From the NCBI GenBank assembly GCA_947462335.1, contig OX381704.1, positions 40,862,942 through 40,926,941 of the forward strand: a stretch of DNA of 64,000 nt, read 5' to 3'. The DNA is from Harmothoe impar (taxonomy: Eukaryota > Annelida > Polychaeta > Phyllodocida > Polynoidae). The notes beneath the pieces are model-generated. The model was not told where the DNA came from, ran no database searches, and saw only the letters and a program-made list of their open reading frames with translations. Below, in pieces: positions 46,936-58,362 of this stretch; within the stretch, counting starts at the first letter, position 1, and each line of letters begins with the position of its first letter. A program made the position numbers and the translations under genes.

Positions 46936-49900
46936 AGACATATTCATAGGCATGAACATGGTGTTCTCCTTCATATAGATATTCATGGATTTCTACTTCT
47001 ACTAAATATAGCTTTCTGTTAGAAGGATTCTGTTACATGGATGTCGATGTCCAGTTTTAGATATATATCCATATAGTGCATTGGAGTGCTATAATGTTGG
47101 ACTGCTGTATATTTAATACTGATGACTTTAGGTCTTCAAGTTGACAATACCTAAATCAACAACCTTGAGGTAGTCATTCTGACTACCCATTTAATGTGAC
47201 TACCTAAGGTCGTCATTATGACAACTTTGTTTTGAATGGATCAGATGTGACTATGTTAGGTCGTCAAAATGATGACCAACGGCCGTCACCTTGACTACCC
47301 AAATTTGTCAATTTAAGTATTGTTAAAATGACGACCCTGAGGTGTTCAGTGTACGTGCTTGTGATACAATTGTATGACTGAATAATGAAAAAAACAATCT
47401 ATATGGTATATACGCTGCTGGTGGATAACTTAGTGTGGTAGATAATAATGCATTTTCTAAATACAACTATTCATTAGTAGTAAGGGCTTATTTAGTGTTG
47501 TCGTATGCCGTATTGTTAATGCATGGGTTGACGACCACTCCCTAATGCGGCTACCAATATAAATCACAAAGTTGCCTTGATAGGGGAATAATTTGTGTGT
47601 ATGCCTGGTATAGCAGACAAGGTAGAAATCAGAGACATTCCTTAATAATCTATAGATATAGAAGCATTGTATAGGTACATGATATACTAGTATATATATA
47701 CGTTAGTATTCAATAATATATTCACATTTTACACGTACATGTATTAGATTGATATAAACTGGAGTTATACATTCTGAAAGATCATGTCACCCTGCATATT
47801 CACGTTCCTTTCATGAAATAAATAAAGAATATTAGTCAAATGCTTCTCTTTCTTTTAATCTTCTCACAGTAAAAAAAAAAGGAATTCCCATGTATCGGGT
47901 ACATGTATATCATGTCAAGGTTTCTGACTCACAGTACACACATGTATTCCTGTGCACAGCGACTGGTCTTTTTTCATGCCACCCCTAATGGTTAGCATGA
48001 TGAGTCTTGTATCTGCTCCTACTTTGTGTATATGGTAAAGAGGGTCCATGTGGATGGAAGCTAATTAACCTTGCGCAATGATAATTCGGCTTATTTGCCC
48101 AGAGCTTTTTCATAAACAATATGGAAACATCATTTTCTTTGTGGCCATGCTTTGCATGTTGGGGGATGACTATCAGGGTTTGCAGATGGGTATACCCATT
48201 GATGGTCATAATTGTGGGGAGGCCGGAGCGAGTGGGCGCATGAAAAATGTTCAGATATCAGCCCCGTTTCCCCGCTGCGCTGCCAGGGGGCGCCACCTTA
48301 CAAAGACGCCGGTGGATGAATATTTAATGGTAGCGCAATAAAAACTCCTTTGTGTGTCGTTGGGCAGGATGCGCCGTGTCTCGGGCGTGTCACGCACGGG
48401 GCGGCGACTCGGCGCAATGTGCGTTTTAGGCCGGGGCTATTGGGGGTGGGGGGAGTGGCCCCTCTCACTATGAACCGATACTCAGAAAAGCCAATCAGTG
48501 CTAGATTAAAAGCACTCAAGTCATTTTCAGATACATTAGCTAGCTCTCGGAGCCAAATTGGACCTTGCTGTATAGATGTGTATACATGCACCGGTCTACA
48601 AATAGTCCCTCTTCACCCCAATACCAGGCGGTGCGGGAAGGGCGATGGGAGGAGGGGAGGTGTATGGGGGGGGGGGGGGGGGGGCACAGACGTCTGGAGG
48701 AGGTAATACTTTCATAAGATGACTGTAACTACACATGGGCTAATGCGCCGACCCTCTCTTGGCTGTGCCAGCAACAGGCAGCAAATGAAAGCACATACAA
48801 TGGCCCTCCCTTATGCCACTTAATCTGCTCGTGAGCAGCTCCTATCCGTCAGCGCTTGACCTGGATGAGCAGTTAGTGCCTGAGCAGGTATAGTACTACG
48901 ACTAGCTACTACTCGTAGAAGCATAGCGGGATCTACCTCCCCAATGAGAGCGATCACGCCACTCTATATCGCACTGAACCCAACCACATACATGTACAGA
49001 TACAGGGAGCTACAGCAGCCTACAGGTGCCATTATACATGCAGTGTGGCCATGTAATATGTCTTGACCAATTCAAATAACATACCTTATCCCATGTATCG
49101 GATATGGCGCTAACAATGGGAACTCATTGTTATTGCTATTAATAAGTATGGATAATCATACTATGGATCAAGACACTAAGACCCCAAAATAGGTTCCCAT
49201 TTCCCCTAATGAAATTAAGTGTAACCAACTATGTCATATCTTATATTCTGTATGTGTTGTGAAAATGGCTAAGGACACTCATTACGCATTCAATAAGAAC
49301 GCTTTCTGCAAATATCGGCCTACTTCATCATTCAAGATTTAGTATTATATTCTTTAGAATCCTACATGCCATACGTGTGTCCTTTATAAATATGAGACAA
49401 TACATGCCTTTCCGGAATATTGTATTAAAACTAAATTACCCTATTTATCGACCCATTTACTGCTGGTGAAAGTCTGCTTGGGGTGTAAATGTCCTCGCCA
49501 CACATCAAAATGCTGAATAACAAAACGTCAAGTGGTGCTTCATTTTTGCAAATTCCACCTAATACGCCCTTTCAAATCACTGCAAAATGATCACTCTTGC
49601 CAGGCCCAGGGCGAACACTTAGCGCCCTTTGGAACATTCCTATCATTCCTGAGAGCATTCCACGCCAAAACCTCACGGAATAGTCGAAATACTGCCATCC
49701 CCGCGGTCAAAATGCTCTTTTTGGGACTGCCTTATTCCGTGAGTTTCGTGAGTCACGCGTTCCCGCTCTTTTCGGATATCGTCTGCTTGCCCCGAAGATG
49801 GAGGCAAGCACTAAAAACGTCACACACGCCATATAGCCTAACGACAGTCAGATACACTACTAATAGATTTCAAATCAACTCTGATGAAATTCCACTTTAA

Positions 49901-50397
49901 CAAAACGTAGCCTGACGTGTTTGCCAGCGTCTGCCACGAGCAGATGACGTAAATTGTAAAAAGTCATCCTCCTCGTGAGATGATTTGCGGCCATGTTGAT
50001 GACGGGATAAGAAGCCCTCAGCTGACGTGCCTGCCTCGTGGCTAAGACGACCATGTTAGCTGTTTAATGATGAAACACAAGCTAATAATTAAACCCTCTT
50101 GGTCACGATAGGCCTGCACGGAACACACTGAATTGAGTGGATGTAGTTTGTGTTAGAACGCATATTTTGTTGTAAAGATCACTTAACTGGGCGGGTCCAT
50201 AAGAGGAACTAACCTTCTATCGTCCAAAGTGGCACATCCTTAAAGATCATCATGTTAGGTGGGCAATTGAGAATGGTCCTTGTGGCTAACGAAATGGTAA
50301 TTAGAATTTAAGACCGAGTTGAGTAGAAGCATTAGCAAACTACATGGTAACCGAAATGCGTATAAATCACATTTCCTTGTAGATGTAAGCCTATATA
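46936..50397. other. Gene-free stretch with possible regulatory blocks
   Basis: 47150-47340 carries repeated GTCGTCATTATGAC / GACGACC motifs. 47815-47830 has AATAAATAAAG, a possible polyadenylation signal of an unseen transcript. 48230-48460 is CpG-containing non-repetitive sequence, followed by a G run at 48666-48684. 49631-49661 holds three ATTCC motifs in close order (AACATTCCTATCATTCCTGA; GCATTCCACG). No exon is supported. Confidence 0.4.
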
Positions 50398-51210
50398 CAC
50401 TGTAAAAAATGTGTGTTGCGGGAACATGGATAAAGCGTAACACACATATATATTCAACACACTTGAGCGTGAACACACTTTTCTCAACACACTTACACAC
50501 TTTTTTGTCAAATGTGTGTAGGGAATAAAAGTGTGTACGATATACACACATTTCTATTGACACCAGATGGCACCACAAGCACTGTTTTAAAAATTTCAGT
50601 CACACTTCAAGATTGTACTTGCACTTTTGATCTTGTTTAATGATTTGATATCAGATTTTAAACATGTAATTAAGTGTAACTTCAATGGATGCATGAATCT
50701 AAGAAGTAATACTCCCTTTAAAGACTGAATATCCTATCCTATGGAGGTCTAACAAATGTGGAAGGAATAGGACACCTTTCCTGTGTGTTCAGCTATGATA
50801 TAAGTCAATGTGTAATTGAAACCTGCATAAGGTCATTCTGTACAAGGCCTTGCTATGTAGGATGACTGCCACAATTAGCCACCATTGCACAGGTGGCTAT
50901 ACATGCTGTGGTCAATGAAATTTTGCCTGTTGGTGCACTAGGGGTATTCCGACAGCAGCCAGTGCCAGGGAATGTTGAATAACACGCTTAATATATCCAA
51001 ACACTTTATAAAGCAACACACATTTTTATCTCTTACACACTTTCTCCTACACACTTTACATTTTACACACTTTTTTATCTCAACACACTTTTAAGATTAA
51101 CACACTTTTGACAAAAGTGTGTAGTGTGTTAAAAAAAAGGGTGTGTAAAATAAGTATACAAAAAAGTGTGTTACAAAAGTGTGTTAAGTTAACACACATT
51201 TTTTAGAGTG
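50398..51210. mobile_element. 813-bp TIR element built from GTGTGTT/AACACAC motifs
   Basis: It starts CACTGTAAAAAATGTGTGTT (50398) and ends AACACACATTTTTTAGAGTG (51210); the only mismatch in this 20-bp inverse pair is at the fourth to fifth base. TA flanks both ends. Both subterminal 150-200 bp are packed with CACACTT / AAGTGTG words, while the middle (~50570-50990) is ordinary sequence. Non-coding, TA-duplicating. Confidence 0.8.
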
Positions 51211-53560
51211 TATTATTTAGCTTTTCAATAACTCGACCGCTCTCTTATTTATCAATCATATAGCGCTGTATTTAACATGTAACACATTAAACTAATAACC
51301 AGACGTCACAAACGATACTTATTGATTTAATACAGAATAGACAACGTCATTCCAATAAACCCACAATATCCAACATACGTAATTGCCTTATGTAGCCAGG
51401 GTATATCCAAAAAGACCTACATTTGACATAAAGACGTTCACTGTACAGTGAAATGTACACCGTCACATCATTATGTAGACTGATTGGCTGTCTGGTAGTG
51501 GTGCTGTGCACTGAACATTACACTATAAGTCGCGGTACATGGTATTATTATCATGTATACTTATATTGGGTTTCAACGTTGGGGCCTGGCGCTTTGTGTA
51601 CTGAGGGTGGAGTTAGGGTTGTCTATTCTGTAATCAATAAGTATTGTTTGTGACGTCTAGTTAGTGGTTGAGTGTGTTACATGTTAAAGTTGGTATCCCA
51701 ATTGGGGTGACTAGAATTGACAGCGCTATCATTAATAGTAATGATGTCTGCTGGGGAAAGGGTCATCTCCCTCAATGTTTATACAATGAGCCATTTAATC
51801 AGATTATCAGAGGGAGCTAAGTTGAGGGCTTTGGTACCTTGGAAAGGTTAGGGTTGTCATCTTAACGGTGTGTTGCAAACCCTGTACAATGTAGACAAGA
51901 GGATTAACATGTAATGGATTAGCTGTTGTATAAGACTGTATACAGAATGGGTTATTTCTGTTGTTTATAAGGGCTCGCGTTCAGGGGGGAGGGGGGGGGC
52001 ATAGTGTCAGAGTCAGTATCAAAACCTGTAGCTCTACATGTGTACTATCTGCATCCCGGGGAGGTCCTGTCGCCATGTGAGTAGTATAATGAAATGGGGC
52101 ACACGTGCAGGCTCCTCCAGTGTGAATGTGGCTCCTGCCATGCCGTGTGTCCTCCCGGGTGTCCTCCACCCCGAGTGACTGCCTGCCACCTTGTCGTCGT
52201 CCTCCTCCTGACTGAGGATCCTGGCTGAGGGCTGGCTGTCTTCTTGCCGCCCGGAGAGGGTGACGCCTTGGCTGGATGAGCTGTCCCCGGCCCGTTCACC
52301 AACACACGGGTTAGGCCCTATATGAGTGGCAACCGCTCCTACCATCGAATCGACTCGCACTTAAACAATTTACGTGTTTTGACTGGCGTCACGTTCCGGC
52401 CCGACAGCCTCCCACTTTGGCCGACAAAGCGCATGGCAGGAACCGGGACTCACGACGCACCACTTAAGATGTCAGTTTGACGATGGGCGAGCGAGGGGTC
52501 GGGGTTTGTGTCGTCTGCTCACCCCCTATACCACCACAACCAGCCTTTACGGCTGGACATGACCTCCCTCTCAATGTCTCACATCTCCCTTCTCGTTCTT
52601 GACCTGAAGCTATACGGCCCCATCATTCTGCCTTGTCTCTTCTCTTCACTCTATTCCAATCCTCACCCTTCCTGACCCTTCAAGCTGTGCTGTTCACGTC
52701 CATATTTGATATAGACGTCTAGGAAGCCTGCGTCTCCGACATATGACGCATTGCAGTGCATCTGCGCACTCAGCACCGGAAGTAGTTTGGTGACCTGGTG
52801 GCGATATGCTCTTCCGGTGAATGTATTGGTGGTGTGGAAGCATTGAATATATTGTTACATGTATATATTAGCGACATGTGCCATTAATGTTTGACCTAAT
52901 CCTAGACATTATAAAAGGTTTCTTTATCAGGACCACAGGGGGGATACAGTAGGCCTATTATAAGTCCCACATGTTCTCCATGTGTTATTGCGTGAACATG
53001 TGGTAGTACGTGGGCCCAATTGCGGTTAAAATATATCATCCCAAAACTCAACTTGTATAGGCCTACCCCGTGTGTCGAGAACTGAAATCATTTTGTACAG
53101 AACTGTCAGTTATTATATATATATATATAGTGGTACTTTGTACATACATGTATAACTTTCAATTGACCACCTGAATACCATAAAAGGTACGACATTGTCA
53201 AAACAAAGCATAGCTATATAGGCTTACATTATTTCCTTACACTATTATCAACATTATCCACTCGAGATACACACAACACGCTGGCCAATTACTATAAACC
53301 CCCTCCTCTTCCCTCTCCGGGGCCCTCTCCACAGTCCTCTCCACTCCTCCATAAACTGCTCTCCTCCCTGACATGCCGCAATCTGTGGTCGCGAGCAGGA
53401 CTTGACATAATAAAAGCCGACGTTTGTTTCTGACCCGGTCGCGTGCAACAGTCCCGTCTTTCCAAACGGAGGCCAGACCTCTCTGCCCCACCCTCCTCCC
53501 CTCCCCGTCGACATCCACTCCCCACCCATACCTTGCTTGCTACTCACTACGGGGGTTCTC
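51211..53560. other. Gene-free stretch
   Basis: No exon is supported. 52730-52830 has GC-richer sequence with CACCGGAAGTAG and CTCTTCCGGTGA (ETS-like). A (TA)n run is at 53116-53129. 53290-53530 is C/T-rich on the plus strand. Confidence 0.35.
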
Positions 53561-53599
53561 TATTGGACAGGGCGGCTGGGCATGTTTTTGAGCTGGCTC

Positions 53600-54130
53600 C
53601 CAGTGGCGGTTAATTGAATAATTAGCGCCCGAGAGCGGGCGGCAACGCACGGACAAATGTCGTCTGCTACGACGAACACATCGTAATTGGGGGCGTAACA
53701 AATCGTGCGCGCGCACGGAGTATTGGAGAGGACCCTGCCAACCCAGTGACGTGCATGCCGCACGAAGTGTCAATCGGCGCGCGCAGCCGGAAGTTTGCCG
53801 AGTCGAAAGACCGGAAGTCGCAGGGGGAAGCCGACAGACAATGGCGTAAGTGATGACAAACAAGCGTTCTGTGCCGCGCTGTTCTCCCGATCCCCTCCTC
53901 TGTCGGTCTCCGTCAGTGATCGCTGCTTACAAACACTACTTCCCGTTCCGCTCACGACGCCCGACTTCCGGTGCGTCCCTTATCTGCCGTGGACTGTCAC
54001 GCCAGCATCGCCGTGGCTACCCGGCGTCCGCTTACTGGGAATAAAGACAATAAAACGCCCACTCTGGGCCAGTCGATGTCGCCTCTTACGACGCCGAGAT
54101 CGGGTTTCACGGGGGTTAAGTGTTAGAAGG
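53600..54130. promoter_or_regulatory. CpG-rich promoter candidate with ETS-like sites
   Basis: GC-rich sequence with many CpGs contains CCGGAAGT at ~53787 and ~53812, and ACTTCCGG at ~53963. ATGGC followed at once by a strong donor GTAAGTGA (53845 onward) could be a start codon at the very end of a first exon on the plus strand. Upstream, GGCGGTTAATTGAATAATTAGCG is embedded in the same block. ETS clusters near CpG-rich starts are typical of animal housekeeping promoters. Direction is not settled, and no downstream exon was found in the window. Confidence 0.4.
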
Positions 54131-57100
54131 AAGAAGTGAAGTGTGCGCGTAGACCAGGTTCCTCTTCACAGGTCCATAACAAAGGTCCATGGACGCCCAT
54201 GTCCCCACCCACGTACCCATCTGCTTTTTATCCCTGTTTTTGTCTCTGTTAGACAGAACAGTAATTAACCACGGTAATGAAGTTGATTGACACATTCTAT
54301 GGACGGGATTTCACAAAGCTTCCTAGCGCATGCAGCAACAGCATGTCAGCGTGTCGCTTAATTGACATTTAATTGGAGAATGCTATCACATTGTTTTCCA
54401 CAAGCACGCCCCTGATGAAAAGATACCATCCCCATTTTATCTCCGGATCAGGCTTACCCTACTTGACGTTCATCTATATCAGTGCCCAGTAAGTGTTCCA
54501 AATGAAACAATATTTGTATTGTTTCATTTGGCCCTTCCAATCCATGGTTTTGTGAATATTAATGGCACCGCTTGCCGTCCTCTTTGAGGCCGGAAGTACA
54601 ATGCCCTCCACGTGAAACACTACCTGGCTGATAGGATGATACCTCCCCATTAACCCGCTCAAAAACGATGACTAAAACAAATGAGGAGATGGGGACGCCA
54701 TGATTGCCGTCACCGGCTCATTTCCATATGGACCGAAACAAAATAGGGAATAATTAACAATCAGCCGAGCGTCCTATTTGTGCCACTAAAAGCAGGCAGG
54801 TGTGGCTCTGAGCATGCGCCGAAGGGGCTGACGTCACGTGGACGCTTGTGGCGGCCCCTCTAGGCTAATGGCTAAAACATATGGATTTTAATGGATATCA
54901 GACGGGGATGGCCAGGGTATTCTTTATTTGTGGGTGGGGGTAGAAGGTATATAGATGCAACAGGGTGACACCTGGGGAATTAGATAGATTATGTAAGTCG
55001 GTCTACGCAGGTGTGACCACAGCCCTGGAGGACAATACTGGGTTATACTAGACCCCCTCCCATCCATTCAATGGTCGGTCCTACATATGCGGTATAGTTG
55101 ACAGGTATTGTATTTGAGGATGCAGGAAAGAGGCACAAGGGGGGGGGGGTAGGACAACAGGTCAGTCACTGAACCAGGGCTTACAAAGGTGTTAACACCC
55201 TGTCTAACTTTATTTAGGAGCCCTTTAGGGTGGTCACAGATCAGTGCCCCTCTATCTGATCTGATGACCTCTGACCCTTAATGGCATCCTCCCCTCCCCC
55301 TGTGAGAACCCCCGCACAGTTCAGGTGGACAACAAGAGTTGTAGAGCTAATAAGTGGCAGAAAAAATATCCACCATACTTTCCTATTGCTCCTTTTCAGA
55401 GGCAGGGCAATAAGTGGCCCACAGATTGCTTCCTGGCCGTTGAAATGAAGGTAATTGAATAATGGACAAAATCAAATTAAATCTTCAGTCCGCACAATAG
55501 CGGAAATGGTTGTACTTCCGTTACCACGGTTTGTGGGAAGTTAAATGACGTTAAGTTAGCTTTTAATCGGATTGAATTGCAAGCGAAACGACGCAACGGG
55601 AGTTAAACGACCGGAAAATCTCACACCTTAATTTTATTGCCACTTCCACATATTCAGAGGTCTAAACCAGACAAATTAATTTAGTTTGGAAGTACTAATT
55701 CCATATAAAGGCCTGGGTAGCATAAAAACATCGACAAGTAAAACTTGAGTCGTAAAAACCGACGGGGGACTTTTACAACAGTATAGGGGTTTCCCAGCAA
55801 TCGTGTTTCTGTCACATTTCTTACATGCAACAGCCTGTAATTACAATAATCTAGAGCCTACTTCAAAGTGATCACTTAATATGCTGACAATTGCTGTGTC
55901 CTGAGGTGCTTTGAAGTCTTGTTTGCCCCTGTCCTTGCACCCCCTACTTACACAGCAGTGTTGGCGTACACCCCTCCTCCCCTGCCTCACACACGCAGTG
56001 ATCTAACAAGCTGGGATCCAGCACCCCCTCCCCAGCTCACCCCTCCCCAGCTCCTGGCTCCTGATTCCCTGCAGAGATGGGGCCTGTGAAGTCCCCGGGC
56101 ACGTATTTGGTTGGAGCCATGGGGTCATGGAGACAATGGTTCCAGGACCGTTAGCGAGGCAGGGGGTGGGGGTAGGGGAGGGAGGCACAGTGCGGAGGGA
56201 TGGGGATGGCCCTATAAAAACCTTGAGCGCTAGGCGGATAGCCTCGCCACACGTGAGAAGCCCATCTATCACTGGCGCAGGCTGCCAGACTGACCACTTA
56301 CCCCGTCTATACACCTAGTGGGGGCTGAGCTGACCAGTGGACTGACCACCGACTCACTTGCACGGCGCGTGTCGCACGGGCACGCACGGACGGCTCGTAA
56401 AAACACCGCCTCGCCCTTCCTCCCTGCCTCGCCCTCGCATCCCTTTTGATAAACCCACGTGGAAAGTCCACACCCACCAGTTATACCCTTACCAAAAGGC
56501 CCCCATTCCCCACACGCACAGTTTGGGAGCCCACCGCGCATTGTCTTTACTACAGAGCATGCGCCTGGTATAAACCTGCGTGTGGCGCCGCCTGGCGGGA
56601 TAGTGCCGCACGCGGCGGCTGATGGGGGCAGCTTTGTCGGAAGGTGGAGTGTTGTGAATGTTGTGATTGTTAGAGAGAGATTGTTGTGACGGGCAGCAGT
56701 GAAAAAGTCACGAAAGTCAACCTTAGTCCGGACGCTGGCCTACACCACACCCAGTGTCCGGCTTTTGTCTTTGCTGCCCCCTACCGGAGGTCACGTGCGG
56801 GCGGTCAGCGCCCTCTGTGTCGGGGATGACACCTGGGGCGGGGCGGCTGGTGGTGCCTCACGCCACTACAGCAGGCCGGTTTGTACTGTCTTTACAAAGT
56901 ACATAGGGTGTATAGTATAGAGCAGCATACAAACTCACCTGGATATAACTACATGCATGTATACATAATACCATCCTATCATGGATTGAAAGAATAAATT
57001 ATAACCATTTAAACTCCTTTCAGCCCCTGTTTAGATCTAAATGTTCATATTAAGATATTGGTACATTTTTTGTTAATTGACCTCACTTTACCATGCAATA

Positions 57101-58273
57101 CAGGACCGACCTCACTTTTCTAATGCGATATTTGATTTTAAGCTATGTTCATATTTATGGGATCTTCGCGAAAGTTTTCCCTTACTACCGGGTACCTATC
57201 AAATGTAAAAACATAATAATCTTGACATGTACTGACATGCCTAGCTAGATTACGCATTTTTCAGCACCACCTTCTCTCTGAAACAAGTGTTGCCTTTCTA
57301 ACTCCCTTGTATCTCATTTTAACGCATGACCTCCAGTTGTGTAATATAAAACAAAATCCGAATCATGGAAAGGACTAACAGACATTGTTTTATGATATTC
57401 AATTGTTCTCTAAATAAGACGTCACCACGTGTCTAACTGAATTCTGCTCCTTCGATACACGTCATGTACATGTATTATAAACAACACAATGCATGGGAAG
57501 AGCACTCTATGCTGCTGAGAATTCAAACCAATATATCTGTAATACTTTTTCCTAGATATCCCTTTCATATGTTCACACTTCCCTGCCAATATGATTAACC
57601 ATCATGTCTCTCTGGCTATAATAACACTGCAGAGCCTCTCTCCAAACAGGTAAACAAATCCCCATGGGGATGCCCTATTTAAAGGCTCGTCTCACACTGG
57701 CACATGTGCATTGCCTTTTCTGTCCTCACACTGGCATTCTGTCATTCACATGTCTATGCAACAGTCGGCACAGCAGCACAACCCAAACAGACAACCCATA
57801 CAACTCATCCCCCTCCCCAGAGACGTGCCCTGTACAGTCAATCAACGTCTGCCTTCCGTGACCTGTCGACGCGCGGTGCATTGTGGTCCAGTATTGCCCC
57901 TGTCGGCGCCATATTGGCCCCCTCTATGGAGAGCCGCACATCAAAGTGGCCGCCGAGCCACAGAGCTCACTTATTATTGTTGTTCTTCTGGGGCCCGTTA
58001 TTGTTGCCGGTAACTCCGCCTGCTGGCTTTGGGGGTCGGCCATGCAGGAAATGCCCCACCCCTTGGGGACTACTGCAGGCCCTTGCCGCCAGGTAGGGAC
58101 CCCCGCATTAGAGCACGCTATAGACTAGGGAACCTGTTTAGGGGCTTAACCCCGCTGTTGCTTGGAAACGTGTATTTCGACCCATCTACAGCATTGTGAA
58201 TTGCAATTAAGAGATTTAGCCCATGCAAATTGCGATAGGATATCTGGACCAAGATGGAATACATGTACACACA
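54131..58273. other. Gene-free stretch with homeodomain-, RUNX- and RBPJ-like sites
   Basis: 54240-54420 contains AGTTGATTGACACA (PBX/MEIS-like), TTAATTGACATTTAATTGG (homeodomain-like) and CACATTGTTTTCC (SOX-like). 55430-55620 contains GTAATTGAATAATGG, ACCACGGTTTGTGGGAAG (RUNX-like plus RBPJ-like GTGGGAA) and TTTTAATCGG. 56340-56850 is GC-rich. None is more than a motif match. No exon is supported. Confidence 0.35.
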
Positions 58274-58362
58274 CAGAAAAGTGAGAGTCATTGTCGCTAA
58301 AACTACCCTCACCTGAGAGTCAGGTGAGGGTAGTTTTAGCGACAATGACTCTCACTTTTCTG
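58274..58362. repeat. Perfect 43-bp inverted repeat with 3-nt spacer
   Basis: Arms 58274-58316 and 58320-58362 are exact inverses and flank the spacer GAG. The arm begins CAGAAAAGTGAGAGTCATTG and ends ACTACCCTCACCTGA. RNA from it would fold into a continuous 43-bp duplex. It has no bulges, so it does not look like a typical animal microRNA precursor. A recent palindromic duplication or a foldback element is more likely. Confidence 0.95.

Noticed and set aside
53795..54139. 114-codon Arg/Pro/Ser-rich frame
   Set aside because: Arises from CpG-rich promoter-like sequence and runs through a strong splice donor; no domain.
58274..58362. microRNA precursor
   Set aside because: The stem is perfectly paired over 43 bp with a 3-nt loop, unlike animal precursors, which have bulges and larger loops.
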